A model generated the notes under the pieces. That model saw only the letters and a list, made by a program, of their open reading frames with translations. It did no database searches and had not been told where the DNA came from. The translations under genes and the position numbers were made by a program. A stretch of 64,000 nt of DNA from Mycobacterium sp. GA-1285. Lineage in GTDB: Bacteria; Actinomycetota; Actinomycetes; Mycobacteriales; Mycobacteriaceae. The DNA lies in NCBI RefSeq assembly GCF_001499905.1, contig NZ_LQIS01000010.1, positions 1-64,000 on the forward strand, read 5' to 3'. Below are positions 11,364 to 20,858 of the stretch, piece after piece (position 1 is the first letter of the stretch; every line of letters begins with the position of its first letter).

Positions 11364-12340
11364 CCACATCGTCTCCTCTCCGCGTAAGCGACTCATCGCC
11401 CTCTGCGTCTGTGCTCGAGGGTCAGGTCCGCGGCTATCTCGACCACCTGACCATCGAACGCGGCGTGGCCGCCAACACCTTGAGCTCCTACCGCCGCGAC
11501 CTGCGCCGCTACACCGAACACCTACGCGCTCGCGGTATCGACGACCTGACCGGCGTGGGTGAAACCGATGTCAGTGAGTTCCTGGTCGCCTTGCGCCGCG
11601 GGGACCCCGAGGCTGGAACCGCCCCGTTGTCGGCGGTCTCGGCGGCGCGAGCACTGATCGCCGTGCGCGGGCTGCACCGCTTCGCGGCCGCCGAGGGGCT
11701 GACCGAACTGGACGTGGCCTCGCAGGTCAAGCCGCCCACCCCGAGCAGACGGCTGCCCAAGAGCCTGTCGATCGACGAGGTGTTGGCCCTGCTCGAGGCG
11801 GCCGGCGGCGACAGCGACGCCGACAGCCCGCTGACGCTGCGCAACCGGGCGCTACTCGAACTGCTGTACTCGACCGGGGCCCGGATTTCGGAGGCGGTGG
11901 GGCTCGACATCGACGACGTCGACACCCACGCACGCTCGGTGCTGCTGCGCGGCAAAGGCGGCAAGCACCGGCTGGTCCCGATCGGCAGGCCCGCGGTAAC
12001 CGCGCTGGACGTCTATTTCGTGCGCGGGCGTCCTGACTTGGCGCGCCGCGGCAGGGGCACCCCCGCGATCTTCTTGAACGCCAGGGGCGGGCGGCTGTCG
12101 CGGCAGAGCGCATGGCAGGTGCTGCAGGACGCCGCCGAGCGGGCCGGAATCACCTCGAAGGTGTCGCCCCACGTGCTGCGGCACTCGTTCGCCACGCATC
12201 TGCTCGACGGCGGCGCCGACGTCCGTGTCGTGCAGGAGCTGCTCGGCCATGCCTCGGTGACGACCACGCAGATCTACACGATGGTCACCGTCAACGCCCT
12301 GCGAGAGGTCTGGGCCGGCGCCCATCCGCGGGCGCGGTAA
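11360..12340 (+). CDS. xerD: Site-specific tyrosine recombinase XerD
   Basis: It resolves chromosome dimers at dif with XerC. The protein has 326 residues. The N-terminal SAM-like core-binding domain is at about residues 20-110 ([20 protein letters not shown]). The catalytic domain contains Arg in STGARISEA, Lys in [11 protein letters not shown], His-x-x-Arg in [12 protein letters not shown], His in [11 protein letters not shown] and Tyr in QIYTMV. GTG 11360 overlaps the NUDIX stop; the frame extends upstream only inside that gene. It is followed by a terminator-like inverted repeat. Confidence 0.95.
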
Positions 12341-12350
12341 CAATCGGCCT

Positions 12351-12394
12351 TAAGGGGTTGATCGCCTCATGTCCTGCGTGGAATCAACCCCTTA
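12351..12394. terminator. Bidirectional terminator-like inverted repeat after xerD
   Basis: A perfect 12-bp inverted repeat: TAAGGGGTTGAT at 12351-12362 and ATCAACCCCTTA at 12383-12394, with a 20-base loop. It lies between convergent xerD and the O-methyltransferase gene and could end both transcripts. A related element with the same GGTTGATCGC core is found at 37461-37511. Confidence 0.7.
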
Positions 12395-12405
12395 GTGTCC
12401 GACCG

Positions 12406-13158
12406 TCAGCCGAGATATTCCGATTCGAGCACCAGGTCGGCGAGCAGCGACTGGTACTCCGCGTGGGTCTTGTGCTCGACGGTGTCGAACAACCTGCCGT
12501 GCTGCTGGCGCATGTACTCGCGATACTTCGGCGCGCCGGGAACCTTGACGTTGTCGGCGACGACGACGGACCCGCGGTGCAGCCAGCCGCGGTCGAGGAT
12601 GCTCTGAAGATCCGACAGGTAGGCGTTCTTGTCGTGGTCGAGGAACAGGACGTCGAGGAGACCGGGGCCGAAGCCGTGTTCGGAGGCCAGCGCGTCGAGC
12701 GTTCGACCGCCGTCGCCGACGGTGCCGACCACGCAGGTGACGCGGTCCGCGACGCCGGCGTGCGCCCACACATCCCGGGCGATCTCGGCGTTGGCCTCGG
12801 CGAGTTCCACCGAGTAGATCCGCGCCGAGGGTGCCGCCCTGGCCAGTCGCAGTGCGCCGTATCCGCAATAGGTCCCCAGTTCGAGCACCAGGCTCGGGTC
12901 GGTCCGGCGCACCGCGGCGTCGAGGATCGCGCCTTTCTCGTCGCCGACGTTGATCAGGAAGGACTTCTGGTAGGCGAACCGATCGATCGTGGCGATGACG
13001 TCGTCGATGTCACCTTGCCGCGCGTTCGTCACCACATAGTTGCGCAGCGCCGCCTCGCGCCCGTCACCGATCTGACCTGTGGTGGAGATGTTGCGCGCGC
13101 CGACAGCCATCCGCAGGAACGACCACCTCAGCAGCGGGATCCGTTGCTTCAAACCCAT
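12406..13158 (-). CDS. Class I SAM-dependent O-methyltransferase, catechol type (Rv1703c)
   Basis: A 250-residue methyltransferase. The SAM-binding motif is VLELGTYCGYGALRLA at about residues 91-106, and IYSVELAEAN follows. The metal-binding segment is LDVLFLDHDKNAYLSDL, with the DHDK motif that binds magnesium in catechol O-methyltransferases, and VVVADNVKVPG is nearby. The orthologue is Rv1703c, a probable catechol O-methyltransferase. It is transcribed opposite to the core operon and diverges from the parA-like gene. The physiological substrate is not known. Confidence 0.9.
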   Translation of the reverse strand: MGLKQRIPLLRWSFLRMAVGARNISTTGQIGDGREAALRNYVVTNARQGDIDDVIATIDRFAYQKSFLINVGDEKGAILDAAVRRTDPSLVLELGTYCGYGALRLARAAPSARIYSVELAEANAEIARDVWAHAGVADRVTCVVGTVGDGGRTLDALASEHGFGPGLLDVLFLDHDKNAYLSDLQSILDRGWLHRGSVVVADNVKVPGAPKYREYMRQQHGRLFDTVEHKTHAEYQSLLADLVLESEYLG

Positions 13159-13294
13159 GGCGTCAGCCTAGGCGGCGACGCTGCTCGATCGTTCCAACTT
13201 GCCCGCGGGTCTGGCTGACCTGGGCCGTTCCTGCCGTTAAACTTGCCCGGATGTCCGCCATGCTCGTGAACTGCCTGACCAGCGACGGTCGGGT

Positions 13295-14155
13295 ATGAGC
13301 GACGACAGGGCAGCGGTGGAAGTGGGCCTGACCGGCCGTCCACCGCGAGACATCCCCGAACCGCAGCCAAAGACGACGCACGGTCCGGCCAAGGTCATCG
13401 CGATGTGCAACCAGAAGGGCGGAGTCGGCAAGACCACCTCGACGATCAACCTCGGCGCCAGCCTCGCCGAGTACGGCCGCCGGGTGCTGCTCGTCGATCT
13501 CGACCCGCAGGGCGCACTGTCGGCGGGCCTGGGAGTGCCGCATTACGAACTCGAGCAGACCGTGCACAACCTGCTGGTGGAGCCGCGAGTGTCGATCGAT
13601 GACGTGCTGATCAACACACGGGTGAAGAACCTCGACCTCGTGCCCAGCAACATCGACCTGTCCGCCGCCGAAATCCAGCTGGTGAACGAGGTGGGCCGCG
13701 AGCAGTCGCTCGCGCGTGCGCTGTACCCGGTGCTGGACCGCTACGACTATGTGCTGATCGATTGCCAGCCGTCGCTCGGGTTGCTCACCGTCAACGGCTT
13801 GGCGTGCAGCGACGGTGTGATCATCCCGACTGAGTGCGAGTTCTTCTCGCTGCGGGGGTTGGCGCTGCTGACCGACACCGTCGACAAGGTCCACGACCGG
13901 CTGAACCCGAAGCTGTCGATCAGCGGCATCCTGATCACCCGCTACGACCCGCGCACCGTGAACTCTCGCGAAGTCATGGCCCGGGTAGTGGAGCGTTTCG
14001 GTGACCTCGTGTTCGACACCGTCATCACCCGCACGGTGCGCTTCCCCGAAACCAGCGTCGCCGGCGAACCGATCACCACTTGGGCGCCGAAATCCGGTGG
14101 GGCGCAATCGTATCGATCGCTGGCTCGCGAGGTCATCCACCGGTTCGGCGCGTGA
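13295..14155 (+). CDS. ParA/Soj-family ATPase (Rv1708 type)
   Basis: A 286-residue ParA-type ATPase. The deviant Walker A is CNQKGGVGKTTSTINLG at about residues 37-53, the A' motif is LLVDLDPQGALSAGLG, and Walker B is YVLIDCQPSLGLLTVNG. It is distinct from the main chromosomal ParA, because it sits in the scpA-scpB operon, as Rv1708 does. No ParB partner is adjacent. The ATG is the first in-frame start of the conserved protein. The stop overlaps scpA (GTGA), suggesting coupling with condensin accessory genes and a role in chromosome organisation. Confidence 0.93.
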   Translation: MSDDRAAVEVGLTGRPPRDIPEPQPKTTHGPAKVIAMCNQKGGVGKTTSTINLGASLAEYGRRVLLVDLDPQGALSAGLGVPHYELEQTVHNLLVEPRVSIDDVLINTRVKNLDLVPSNIDLSAAEIQLVNEVGREQSLARALYPVLDRYDYVLIDCQPSLGLLTVNGLACSDGVIIPTECEFFSLRGLALLTDTVDKVHDRLNPKLSISGILITRYDPRTVNSREVMARVVERFGDLVFDTVITRTVRFPETSVAGEPITTWAPKSGGAQSYRSLAREVIHRFGA

Positions 14156-15000
14156 ATGACCCGGTGACCGAGACCGGAGCCGCGACCACCCCGGATTCGG
14201 ACGATGCCGCGTCGTCGGGCTTCCAGGTCCGCCTGAGCAATTTCGAGGGTCCGTTCGACCTGCTTCTGCAGCTGATCTTCGCGCACCGCCTCGACGTGAC
14301 GGAGGTGGCCTTACACCAGGTGACCGACGACTTCATCGCCTACACCAAGGCGGTCGGCCCGCAGCTGGAGCTCGACGAGACCACCGCGTTCCTGGTGATC
14401 GCCGCGACGCTGCTCGACTTGAAGGCGGCACGGCTGCTGCCGGCCGGCGAGGTGCACGACGAGGAGGATTTCGCCCTGCTGGAGGTGCGTGACCTGTTGT
14501 TCGCCCGCCTGCTGCAGTACCGCGCGTTCAAGCACGTCGCGGAGATGTTCGCCGAACTGGAGGCCGCAGCGCTGCGCAGCTACCCGCGCGCGGTCGCGCT
14601 CGAGGAGCGCTACTCCGCGCTGCTGCCAGAGGTGATGATCGGAGTCGACGCTGAGGCCTTCGCACAGATCGCCGCGGCGGCGTTCACGCCGCGGCCGGTG
14701 CCGACGGTGAGCACCGAGCATCTGCACCATGCGGCGGTGTCGGTACCCGAGCAGATCGGTAACCTGATGGCACTGTTGGAGAGCCGCGGGATCGGCCAGT
14801 GGGCGTCCTTCGGGGATCTGGTCGCCGACTGTGACGCGCCGATCGAGATCGTGGGACGGTTCCTGGCGCTGCTCGAGCTGTATCGCGCCCGGGCGGTAGC
14901 ATTCGAACAACCTGAAGCGCTTGGTGTGCTGCAGATTTCGTGGACCGGCGAGCGGCCGACACACCAACACCTGGCGGTGGAAGAAGATCAGTATGGATAG
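14152..15000 (+). CDS. scpA: Segregation and condensation protein A
   Basis: A kleisin subunit of the SMC-ScpAB complex. It has 282 residues. The N-terminal kleisin motif is FQVRLSNFEGPFDLLLQLI at about residues 24-42. The middle contains ETTAFLVIAATLLDLKAARLLP, the SMC-neck contact region, and the C-terminal winged helix closes near residue 265. GTG 14152 overlaps the ParA stop. Its TAG stop overlaps the scpB ATG by 8 bases. Confidence 0.94.
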   Translation: MNDPVTETGAATTPDSDDAASSGFQVRLSNFEGPFDLLLQLIFAHRLDVTEVALHQVTDDFIAYTKAVGPQLELDETTAFLVIAATLLDLKAARLLPAGEVHDEEDFALLEVRDLLFARLLQYRAFKHVAEMFAELEAAALRSYPRAVALEERYSALLPEVMIGVDAEAFAQIAAAAFTPRPVPTVSTEHLHHAAVSVPEQIGNLMALLESRGIGQWASFGDLVADCDAPIEIVGRFLALLELYRARAVAFEQPEALGVLQISWTGERPTHQHLAVEEDQYG

Positions 15001-15742
15001 CGACGACCACGACAATTTCGACGAGGTCGCGACGGACCTCGACGACGACGGAGTCGCGGCCGACGCCACCGATCTCGGGATCGACGTCGCCGAACCACCC
15101 GAGCTGACGGACGGTGAGCTCGGCGCGGTGCTCGAGGCACTGCTGCTGGTGGTCGACACCCCGGCGACCGTCGAGCAACTCGCGCTGGCGATCGAGCAAC
15201 CGCCGTACCGGGTCGCGGCCAAGCTGCAGGCGATGGCGCAGGAGTACACCGCCCGTGACAGCGGGATCGATCTGCGCGAGGCCGGCGGCGGCTGGCGCAT
15301 GTACACGCGGTCGCGCTACGCCCCGTACGTGGAACGGATGCTGCTCGACGGGGCGCGCTCCAAGCTGACCCGTGCGGCATTGGAGACGCTGGCCGTGGTG
15401 GCCTATCGGCAGCCGGTGACTCGAGCCCGGGTGAGCGCGGTGCGCGGCGTCAACGTGGACGCGGTGATGCGCACGCTGGTGGCCCGCGGGCTCATCACCG
15501 AGGCGGGCACCGATCCCGACACCGGCGCAGTGACGTTCGCCACCACTGAACTCTTCCTCGAACGGTTGGGCCTCACATCGCTGGCCGATCTCCCCGACAT
15601 CACGCCGCTGCTGCCCGACGTCGACGTGATAGACGACCTCAGCGAAACCCTCGACGACGACCCGCGTTTCATGAAACTCAGCGGGGCTGCAGCGCCCGAA
15701 CAGCCGCTGTCGTTCGACGTGGACACCGATGCACATGGCTGA
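14993..15742 (+). CDS. scpB: Segregation and condensation protein B
   Basis: A winged-helix partner of ScpA. It has 249 residues. An acidic N-terminal tail of about 40 residues precedes the first winged helix (GELGAVLEALLLVVDTPATVEQLA). The second winged helix contains KLTRAALETLAVVAYRQPVTRA and VRGVNVDAVMRTLVARGLI, the conserved ScpB core. ATG 14993 starts inside the scpA end. The stop at 15742 overlaps the pseudouridine synthase start. Confidence 0.94.
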   Translation: MDSDDHDNFDEVATDLDDDGVAADATDLGIDVAEPPELTDGELGAVLEALLLVVDTPATVEQLALAIEQPPYRVAAKLQAMAQEYTARDSGIDLREAGGGWRMYTRSRYAPYVERMLLDGARSKLTRAALETLAVVAYRQPVTRARVSAVRGVNVDAVMRTLVARGLITEAGTDPDTGAVTFATTELFLERLGLTSLADLPDITPLLPDVDVIDDLSETLDDDPRFMKLSGAAAPEQPLSFDVDTDAHG

Positions 15743-16478
15743 ACCCGAAGGCGTGCGACTACAGAAAGTGTTGTCGCAGGCGGGCATCGCCTCGCGGCGG
15801 GTCGCCGAGAAGATGATCAGGGACGGCCGCGTCGAGGTCGACGACCGCGTCGTCACCGAATTGGGCACCCGCGTCGATCCCGAGGTTTCGGTGATCCGGG
15901 TCGACGGGGCGCGGGTGACGCTCGACGACACGTTGGTGCATCTGGCGATCAACAAACCCAGAGGGATGCATTCGACGATGTCCGACGACCGGGGCCGCCC
16001 GTGCATCGGCGACCTCGTCGAGCATCGGGTTCGGGGCAACAAGAAGCTGTTTCACGTCGGCAGGCTCGACGCCGACACCGAGGGGCTGATGCTGCTGACC
16101 AACGACGGCGAGCTGGCCCACCGGCTGATGCACCCCTCCTTCGAGGTGCCCAAGACCTATCTGGCCACGGTGCTGGGCACGGTGCCGCGCGGATTGGGCC
16201 GCGCACTGCGCAACGGTATCGAGCTCGATGACGGCCCCGCGCGCGTCGACGATTTCGCGGTGGTCGACAAGGTTCCCGGTAAGACGCTGGTGCGGGTCAC
16301 ACTGCATGAGGGCCGCAAGCGGATCGTGCGTCGCATGCTCGCGGCGGTGGGCTTTCCGGTGCAGGAGCTGGTGCGCACCGACATCGGCACGGTGGCGCTC
16401 GGCGATCAGCGTCCGGGCAGCATCCGGGTGTTGACGCAGAAGGAGCTCGGCGAGTTGTACAAGGCGGTCGGACTTTGA
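15729..16478 (+). CDS. 23S rRNA/tRNA pseudouridine synthase, RluB/RsuA family (Rv1711 type)
   Basis: A 249-residue enzyme that isomerises uridine in RNA. The N-terminal S4 domain is [20 protein letters not shown] at about residues 9-28. The catalytic domain has the aspartate motif in [18 protein letters not shown] (G-R-L-D) near residue 116, and the later [16 protein letters not shown] segment. Starts at ATG 15729 or 15735 are both possible. Its target nucleotide cannot be read from sequence; RluB-type 23S modification is most likely. It is coupled to cmk by a 4-base overlap. Confidence 0.92.
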   Translation: MHMAEPEGVRLQKVLSQAGIASRRVAEKMIRDGRVEVDDRVVTELGTRVDPEVSVIRVDGARVTLDDTLVHLAINKPRGMHSTMSDDRGRPCIGDLVEHRVRGNKKLFHVGRLDADTEGLMLLTNDGELAHRLMHPSFEVPKTYLATVLGTVPRGLGRALRNGIELDDGPARVDDFAVVDKVPGKTLVRVTLHEGRKRIVRRMLAAVGFPVQELVRTDIGTVALGDQRPGSIRVLTQKELGELYKAVGL

Positions 16479-17158
16479 CGGCACTGGTCATCGCCGTCGA
16501 CGGTCCTGCCGGAACTGGAAAGTCAACGGTGTCAAGGGGTTTGGCGCGTGAGCTGAACGCACGGTACTTGGATACCGGAGCGATGTACCGGATCGTCACG
16601 TTGGCCGTGCTACGTGCCGGTGTCGACTTGACCGACACCGAAGCCGTCGCAGTGACGGCCGCAGAGGCCCAACTGGCGGTCGGCTACGACCCCGATGAAG
16701 ACCGTTCTTACCTTGACGGAGAAGATGTTTCGGTCGAGATTCGCGGCAACGCAGTGACCAACGCGGTGTCGGCCGTCTCGGCGGTGCCCGCCGTGCGCAC
16801 CCGGCTGGTCGACATCCAGCGCAAGCTGGCCGCCGGACAGGACAGCGTGGTCGTGGAGGGCCGCGACATCGGCACGGTGGTGCTGCCCGACGCCGACCTC
16901 AAGATCTTCTTGACGGCGTCGGCCGAGGAGCGTGCCCGGCGCCGCAACGATCAGAACAAGGCGGCCGGACTGGACGACGACTACGAGGCTGTGCTGGCCG
17001 ACGTCAAGCGGCGCGACCACCTCGACTCCACGCGAGCGGTGTCGCCGTTGCGGCCCGCCGACGACGCCGTCGTGGTCGATACCAGCGCGATGACACAGCC
17101 CGAGGTGATCGAGCATCTGACGCGCCTCGTGCGGGAGCGAGCGGGAGCGCAGCGATGA
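16475..17158 (+). CDS. cmk: Cytidylate kinase
   Basis: It phosphorylates CMP and dCMP. The protein has 227 residues. The P-loop is [17 protein letters not shown] at about residues 8-24, followed by the conserved [13 protein letters not shown]. The NMP-binding segment contains [24 protein letters not shown], and the lid is ARRRNDQN. The TTG start at 16475 overlaps the previous stop. The stop overlaps the der ATG as ATGA. Confidence 0.95.
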   Translation: MTALVIAVDGPAGTGKSTVSRGLARELNARYLDTGAMYRIVTLAVLRAGVDLTDTEAVAVTAAEAQLAVGYDPDEDRSYLDGEDVSVEIRGNAVTNAVSAVSAVPAVRTRLVDIQRKLAAGQDSVVVEGRDIGTVVLPDADLKIFLTASAEERARRRNDQNKAAGLDDDYEAVLADVKRRDHLDSTRAVSPLRPADDAVVVDTSAMTQPEVIEHLTRLVRERAGAQR

Positions 17159-18594
17159 GCGAGGACGGCACCTGGGTCGACGAAAGCGATTGGGAGATCG
17201 CCGAAGACATCCCAGAAGACGGCCCGGAAGACATCCCAGAGGACATCGCCGAAGCCATCGAGGAGGCGGCGACCGCGCCGCCCGTCGTCGCCGTCGTCGG
17301 GCGGCCGAACGTGGGTAAGTCGACACTGGTGAACCGGATCCTTGGCCGGCGCCAAGCCGTCGTGCAGGACGTGCCGGGAGTGACCCGCGACCGGGTGTCC
17401 TATGACGCGTCGTGGTCGGGCCGCAGGTTCGTCCTGCAGGACACCGGCGGCTGGGAACCCGACGCCAAGGGTCTGCAACAGCTGGTGGCCGAGCAGGCGT
17501 CGGTCGCGATGCGTACGGCCGACGCGATCATCTTCGTCGTCGACGCGGTGGTCGGTGCCACCACCGCCGACGAGGCGGCCGCGAAACTGCTGCAGCGGTC
17601 CGGTAAGCCGGTGTTCCTCGCGGCCAACAAAATCGACAGCGAGCGTGGAGAAGCCGACGCCGCCATGCTGTGGTCGCTCGGTCTCGGTGAGCCGCACCCG
17701 ATCAGCGCGATGCACGGCCGGGGTGTGGCCGATCTGCTCGACACCGTGATCGACGCGCTGCCGACCGTGTCGGAGATGGCGGGCGGCGGCGGAGGACCGC
17801 GCCGAGTCGCGTTGGTGGGCAAGCCAAACGTGGGCAAGAGTTCTCTATTGAACCGGCTGGCCGGTGATCAGCGCTCGGTCGTCCACGATGTCGCGGGCAC
17901 CACGGTCGATCCGGTCGACTCGCTGATCGAGATGGACGGCAAGCTGTGGCGCTTCGTCGACACCGCGGGTTTGCGCCGCAAGGTCGGGCAGGCGAGCGGG
18001 CACGAGTTCTATGCGTCGGTGCGCACGCACGGCGCCATCGACGCGGCCGAGGTGGCGATCGTGTTGATCGACGCGTCGCAACCGCTGACCGAGCAGGACC
18101 AGCGCGTGCTGTCGATGGTGATCGAGGCGGGCCGGGCGCTTGTGCTGGCGTTCAACAAGTGGGACCTGGTCGACGAGGACCGTCGCTACCTGCTGGACCG
18201 CGAGATCGACCGCGAGCTCGTGCAGCTGCAGTGGGCGCCGCGGGTGAACATCTCGGCCAAGACGGGCCGCGCGGTGCAGAAACTTGTGCCTGCCCTGGAG
18301 AAGTCGCTCGAGTCGTGGGACACCCGTGTGCCGACCGGCCGGTTGAACACGTTTTTCAAGGAAGTGGTGGCGGCGCATCCGCCGCCCGTGCGCGGGGGTA
18401 AGCAGCCGCGGATCCTGTTCGCCACCCAGGCGACGGCCCGCCCGCCGACCTTCGTGTTGTTCACCTCGGGGTTCCTGGAAGCGGGCTACCGGCGGTTCCT
18501 GGAGCGACGGCTGCGCGAGGCGTTCGGCTTCGAGGGCAGCCCGATCCGAATCAACGTGCGGATGCGCGAGAAGCGGGGGACCCGCTCTCGGTGA
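17155..18594 (+). CDS. der: Ribosome-associated GTPase Der (EngA)
   Basis: A double-domain GTPase for 50S subunit assembly. It has 479 residues. An acidic N-terminal extension of about 40 residues is typical of actinobacteria. The first G domain has [16 protein letters not shown] and NKID; the second has [23 protein letters not shown] and [10 protein letters not shown]. The C-terminal KH-like domain ends in [15 protein letters not shown]. It is the last gene of the conserved block; the gene order diverges from M. tuberculosis after this point. Confidence 0.96.
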   Translation: MSEDGTWVDESDWEIAEDIPEDGPEDIPEDIAEAIEEAATAPPVVAVVGRPNVGKSTLVNRILGRRQAVVQDVPGVTRDRVSYDASWSGRRFVLQDTGGWEPDAKGLQQLVAEQASVAMRTADAIIFVVDAVVGATTADEAAAKLLQRSGKPVFLAANKIDSERGEADAAMLWSLGLGEPHPISAMHGRGVADLLDTVIDALPTVSEMAGGGGGPRRVALVGKPNVGKSSLLNRLAGDQRSVVHDVAGTTVDPVDSLIEMDGKLWRFVDTAGLRRKVGQASGHEFYASVRTHGAIDAAEVAIVLIDASQPLTEQDQRVLSMVIEAGRALVLAFNKWDLVDEDRRYLLDREIDRELVQLQWAPRVNISAKTGRAVQKLVPALEKSLESWDTRVPTGRLNTFFKEVVAAHPPPVRGGKQPRILFATQATARPPTFVLFTSGFLEAGYRRFLERRLREAFGFEGSPIRINVRMREKRGTRSR

Positions 18595-18660
18595 TTTGTG
18601 GAGTCTTACCGGTGGTAGGCATCGCTGCCGCTCCACACCTCGACGATTAATCTCGTCGGA

Positions 18661-19443
18661 GTGCCCGTCGTCGACATGGTCCTCATCGCGTTGGCGGGCT
18701 TGGGAGCGGGCGTGATCAACACGCTGGTCGGCTCCGGCACCCTGATCACCTTCCCCACGCTGGTGGCGTTGGGGTATCCGCCGGTGACGTCGACGATGTC
18801 GAATGCGATCGGGTTGGTGGCCGGCGGCGTGTCGGGCACCTGGGGTTATCGCCGCGAACTGCGAGGACAGTGGCATCGGCTTCGGTGGCAGATCCCGGCC
18901 TCGTTCGTTGGGGCGGTACTCGGGGCGTGGCTGCTGCTGCATCTGCCGGAGACGGTGTTCGAGCAGGTCGTGCCCGTGCTTCTGATCGGCGCGCTGGTGT
19001 TGGTCGTGGTCGGTCCGCGGATTCAGTCGTATGCGCGGGTGCGGGCCGAAGCGGCCGGGCGATCCGCCGAGCACGTGTCGCGATTCCGGATGGTCGCCGT
19101 GGTCGTCGCGACGTTCGCGGTCGGGGTCTACGGCGGGTACTTCACCGCCGCGCAGGGCATCCTGCTGATCGCGGCGATGGGCGCGCTGCTCCCCGAGGAT
19201 CTGCAGCGCATGAACGCCGCCAAGAACCTCCTGTCGTTGGTCGTCAACGTGGTGGCCGCGGTGGCCTACACGGTGGTGGCGTTCGACCGGATCAGTTGGG
19301 CGGCGGCGGGCCTGATCGCGGCCGGTTCGTTGGTTGGCGGTTTCCTCGGGGCCCGCTACGGTCGCCGGCTTTCACCCAATGCGTTGCGGGCGGTCATCGT
19401 GGTGGTAGGAATCATCGGCCTGTATCGATTGCTGACCCTCTAG
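18661..19443 (+). CDS. TSUP-family membrane permease (TauE/SafE type)
   Basis: A 260-residue integral membrane protein with about eight hydrophobic segments. The family half-motif is GAGVINTLVGSGTLITFPTL near the N-terminus, and the repeated half is VGVYGGYFTAAQGILLIAAMG near the middle. TSUP proteins move sulfite, sulfonates or other small anions. The substrate here is not shown. GTG 18661 is the first plausible start. It lies in the same direction as, and directly upstream of, a second TSUP gene that is broken. Confidence 0.88.
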   Translation: MPVVDMVLIALAGLGAGVINTLVGSGTLITFPTLVALGYPPVTSTMSNAIGLVAGGVSGTWGYRRELRGQWHRLRWQIPASFVGAVLGAWLLLHLPETVFEQVVPVLLIGALVLVVVGPRIQSYARVRAEAAGRSAEHVSRFRMVAVVVATFAVGVYGGYFTAAQGILLIAAMGALLPEDLQRMNAAKNLLSLVVNVVAAVAYTVVAFDRISWAAAGLIAAGSLVGGFLGARYGRRLSPNALRAVIVVVGIIGLYRLLTL

Positions 19444-19581
19444 AACACTTCTGTAAGGTTGGTCCGAGCTGAGGACCAGGAAGGGGAGCCGGGTGGCCGA
19501 ACGCCGATTCCGCACCGCGCCGTCGGCCCTGTGCGCCCTCGAGCCGTTCTGGCCGTCACGCCGGATCATCGCCTTCGACGA

Positions 19582-19647
19582 GTGGTGTCGCGCGCGGATC
19601 TGACTTCGCGCCCACCTGTCCCTCCGGTCGGCCGCCCGCCGCGCTGA
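19582..19647 (+). CDS. Possible leader peptide upstream of the disrupted TSUP gene
   Basis: A 21-codon reading frame starting with GTG GTG and encoding a peptide that reads SRADLTSRPPVPPVGRPPR at its end. It stops 24 bases before the ATG of the TSUP pseudogene. Short Arg/Pro-rich leader peptides precede some sulfur-related genes in actinobacteria, which is why I list it. There is no strong ribosome-binding site, and it may be chance. Confidence 0.25.
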   Translation: MVSRADLTSRPPVPPVGRPPR

Positions 19648-19671
19648 CCACTTCCGAAAGCAATCGAACGT

Positions 19672-20585
19672 ATGCGTTCGCTCCTGATATTCACGCTCGT
19701 CGGCGTCGGAGCACAGCTGGTGGACGGCGCGCTGGGCATGGCGTTCGGCGTGACCGCCTCGACACTGCTGGTGCTGAGCGGACTCGGCGCCGCGCAGGCG
19801 AGCGCGGCGGTGCACCTGGCCGAGGTCGGCAGACGCTGGCCTCGGGCCTGTCGCACTGGCGGTTCAACAACCTCGACTGGTCGATCGTGCTGAAACTGGG
19901 CGTGCCCGGCGCGATCGGGGCCTTCGCGGGTGCGACCGTGTTGTCGTCGCTGTCGACCGAGCATGCGGCCCCGCTGATGGCGGCGATTCTGGTCGCGATC
20001 GGGATCTACGTGCTGCTGCGGTTCTCGCTGCGCAACCCTCCGGTGATGCGACACGGTGAGACACCGCATACGGCGAGGTTTCTCAGCCCGCTCGGGTTGT
20101 TCGGGGGGTTCATCGACGCCTCCGGTGGCGGCGGCTGAGGTCCGGTGACGACGAGCACGTTGCTCTCGCGCGGCAAGACGGCGCCGCGCACGGTGATCGG
20201 CTCGGTCAGCGCCTCGGAATTCCTGGTGGCGGCATCGGCCTCGGTCGGTTTCGGTATGGGGCTACGCGAGGAGTTCGTCGAGAACCTGCCGGTGGTTCTT
20301 GGACTGGCCGTGGGCGGTGTGATCGCCGCCCCGCTGGCGGCTTGGCTGGTGAGCCGAATCCGGCCCGCGCTGTTGGGCACGGCCGTCGGCGGCGTCATCG
20401 TGTTGACCAACAGCCAGAAGCTGGTGCACTACTTCGGTATCGAATGGCCGTGGTCGTCGGGCGTCTACACGCTTATCGTGATCGGCTGGGCCGCAGCGCT
20501 TTACGTGGCTTGGCGCTACCGGCGGACGGTGGAGTCGGTGCCGGCGACCGACGAGGTCGAGGTGGTGCCGAGCGCCGCTCGGTAG
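19672..20585 (+). pseudogene. TSUP-family permease, disrupted by a frameshift and a nonsense codon
   Basis: A second TauE/SafE-type permease in three pieces. The first frame encodes the N-terminus (LVDGALGMAFGVTASTLLVL) up to HLAEVG. At about 19830 GTCGGCAGACGCTGG appears to lack one base (GGC ACG ACG CTG expected), and the protein continues one frame over as TLASGLSHWRFNNLDW. At 20136-20138 a TGA replaces what should be the Trp of a GGGWGPV motif, after which the frame runs to 20585. The intact product would be about 304 residues. Two independent lesions argue for a pseudogene rather than one sequencing error. A GTG at 20145 could allow a truncated restart. Confidence 0.8.
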
Positions 20586-20693
20586 GAGTTCGAAGTGGCG
20601 GTGAACCCGACGAGCGCGCTGGGTGGCGGTTGGGATCGCAGGACAGGCCTGCGGTAGCATTTCGTCCTGCTGCCGGCGATCCCGGCGGCGCCG

Positions 20694-20770
20694 CGGGCTG
20701 TGGCGCAGTTTGGTAGCGCACTTGACTGGGGGTCAAGTGGTCGCAGGTTCAAATCCTGTCAGCCCGACCA
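20694..20770 (+). tRNA. tRNA-Pro (anticodon GGG)
   Basis: A 77-base cloverleaf: acceptor CGGGCTG at 20694-20700 pairs with CAGCCCG before ACCA. The D arm is GCGC-AGTTTGGTA-GCGC. The anticodon stem CTTGA/TCAAG encloses loop CTGGGGG, giving anticodon GGG. The T arm is CAGGTTCAAATCCTG. The 3' CCA is encoded. It reads CCC (and CCU) proline codons. It lies between the TSUP pseudogene and a divergent lipoprotein gene. Confidence 0.97.
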
Positions 20771-20858
20771 AGTCAGAAGCGCTTCCTGGACCTCTGGAAG
20801 GCACCGTTCCAGCGTCAGACGACACGCTTTGTCGGACTACCGCCTTCCAGACTCCGTG

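Noticed and set aside
19444-19671. A SAM or other sulfur riboswitch before the TSUP pseudogene
   Set aside because: I could not find the conserved core of any riboswitch class, only general GC-rich hairpins.
20136-20138. The TGA in the TSUP gene as a selenocysteine codon
   Set aside because: The position is the Trp of a conserved GGGWGP motif, a separate frameshift also occurs, and no selenocysteine insertion element is apparent.
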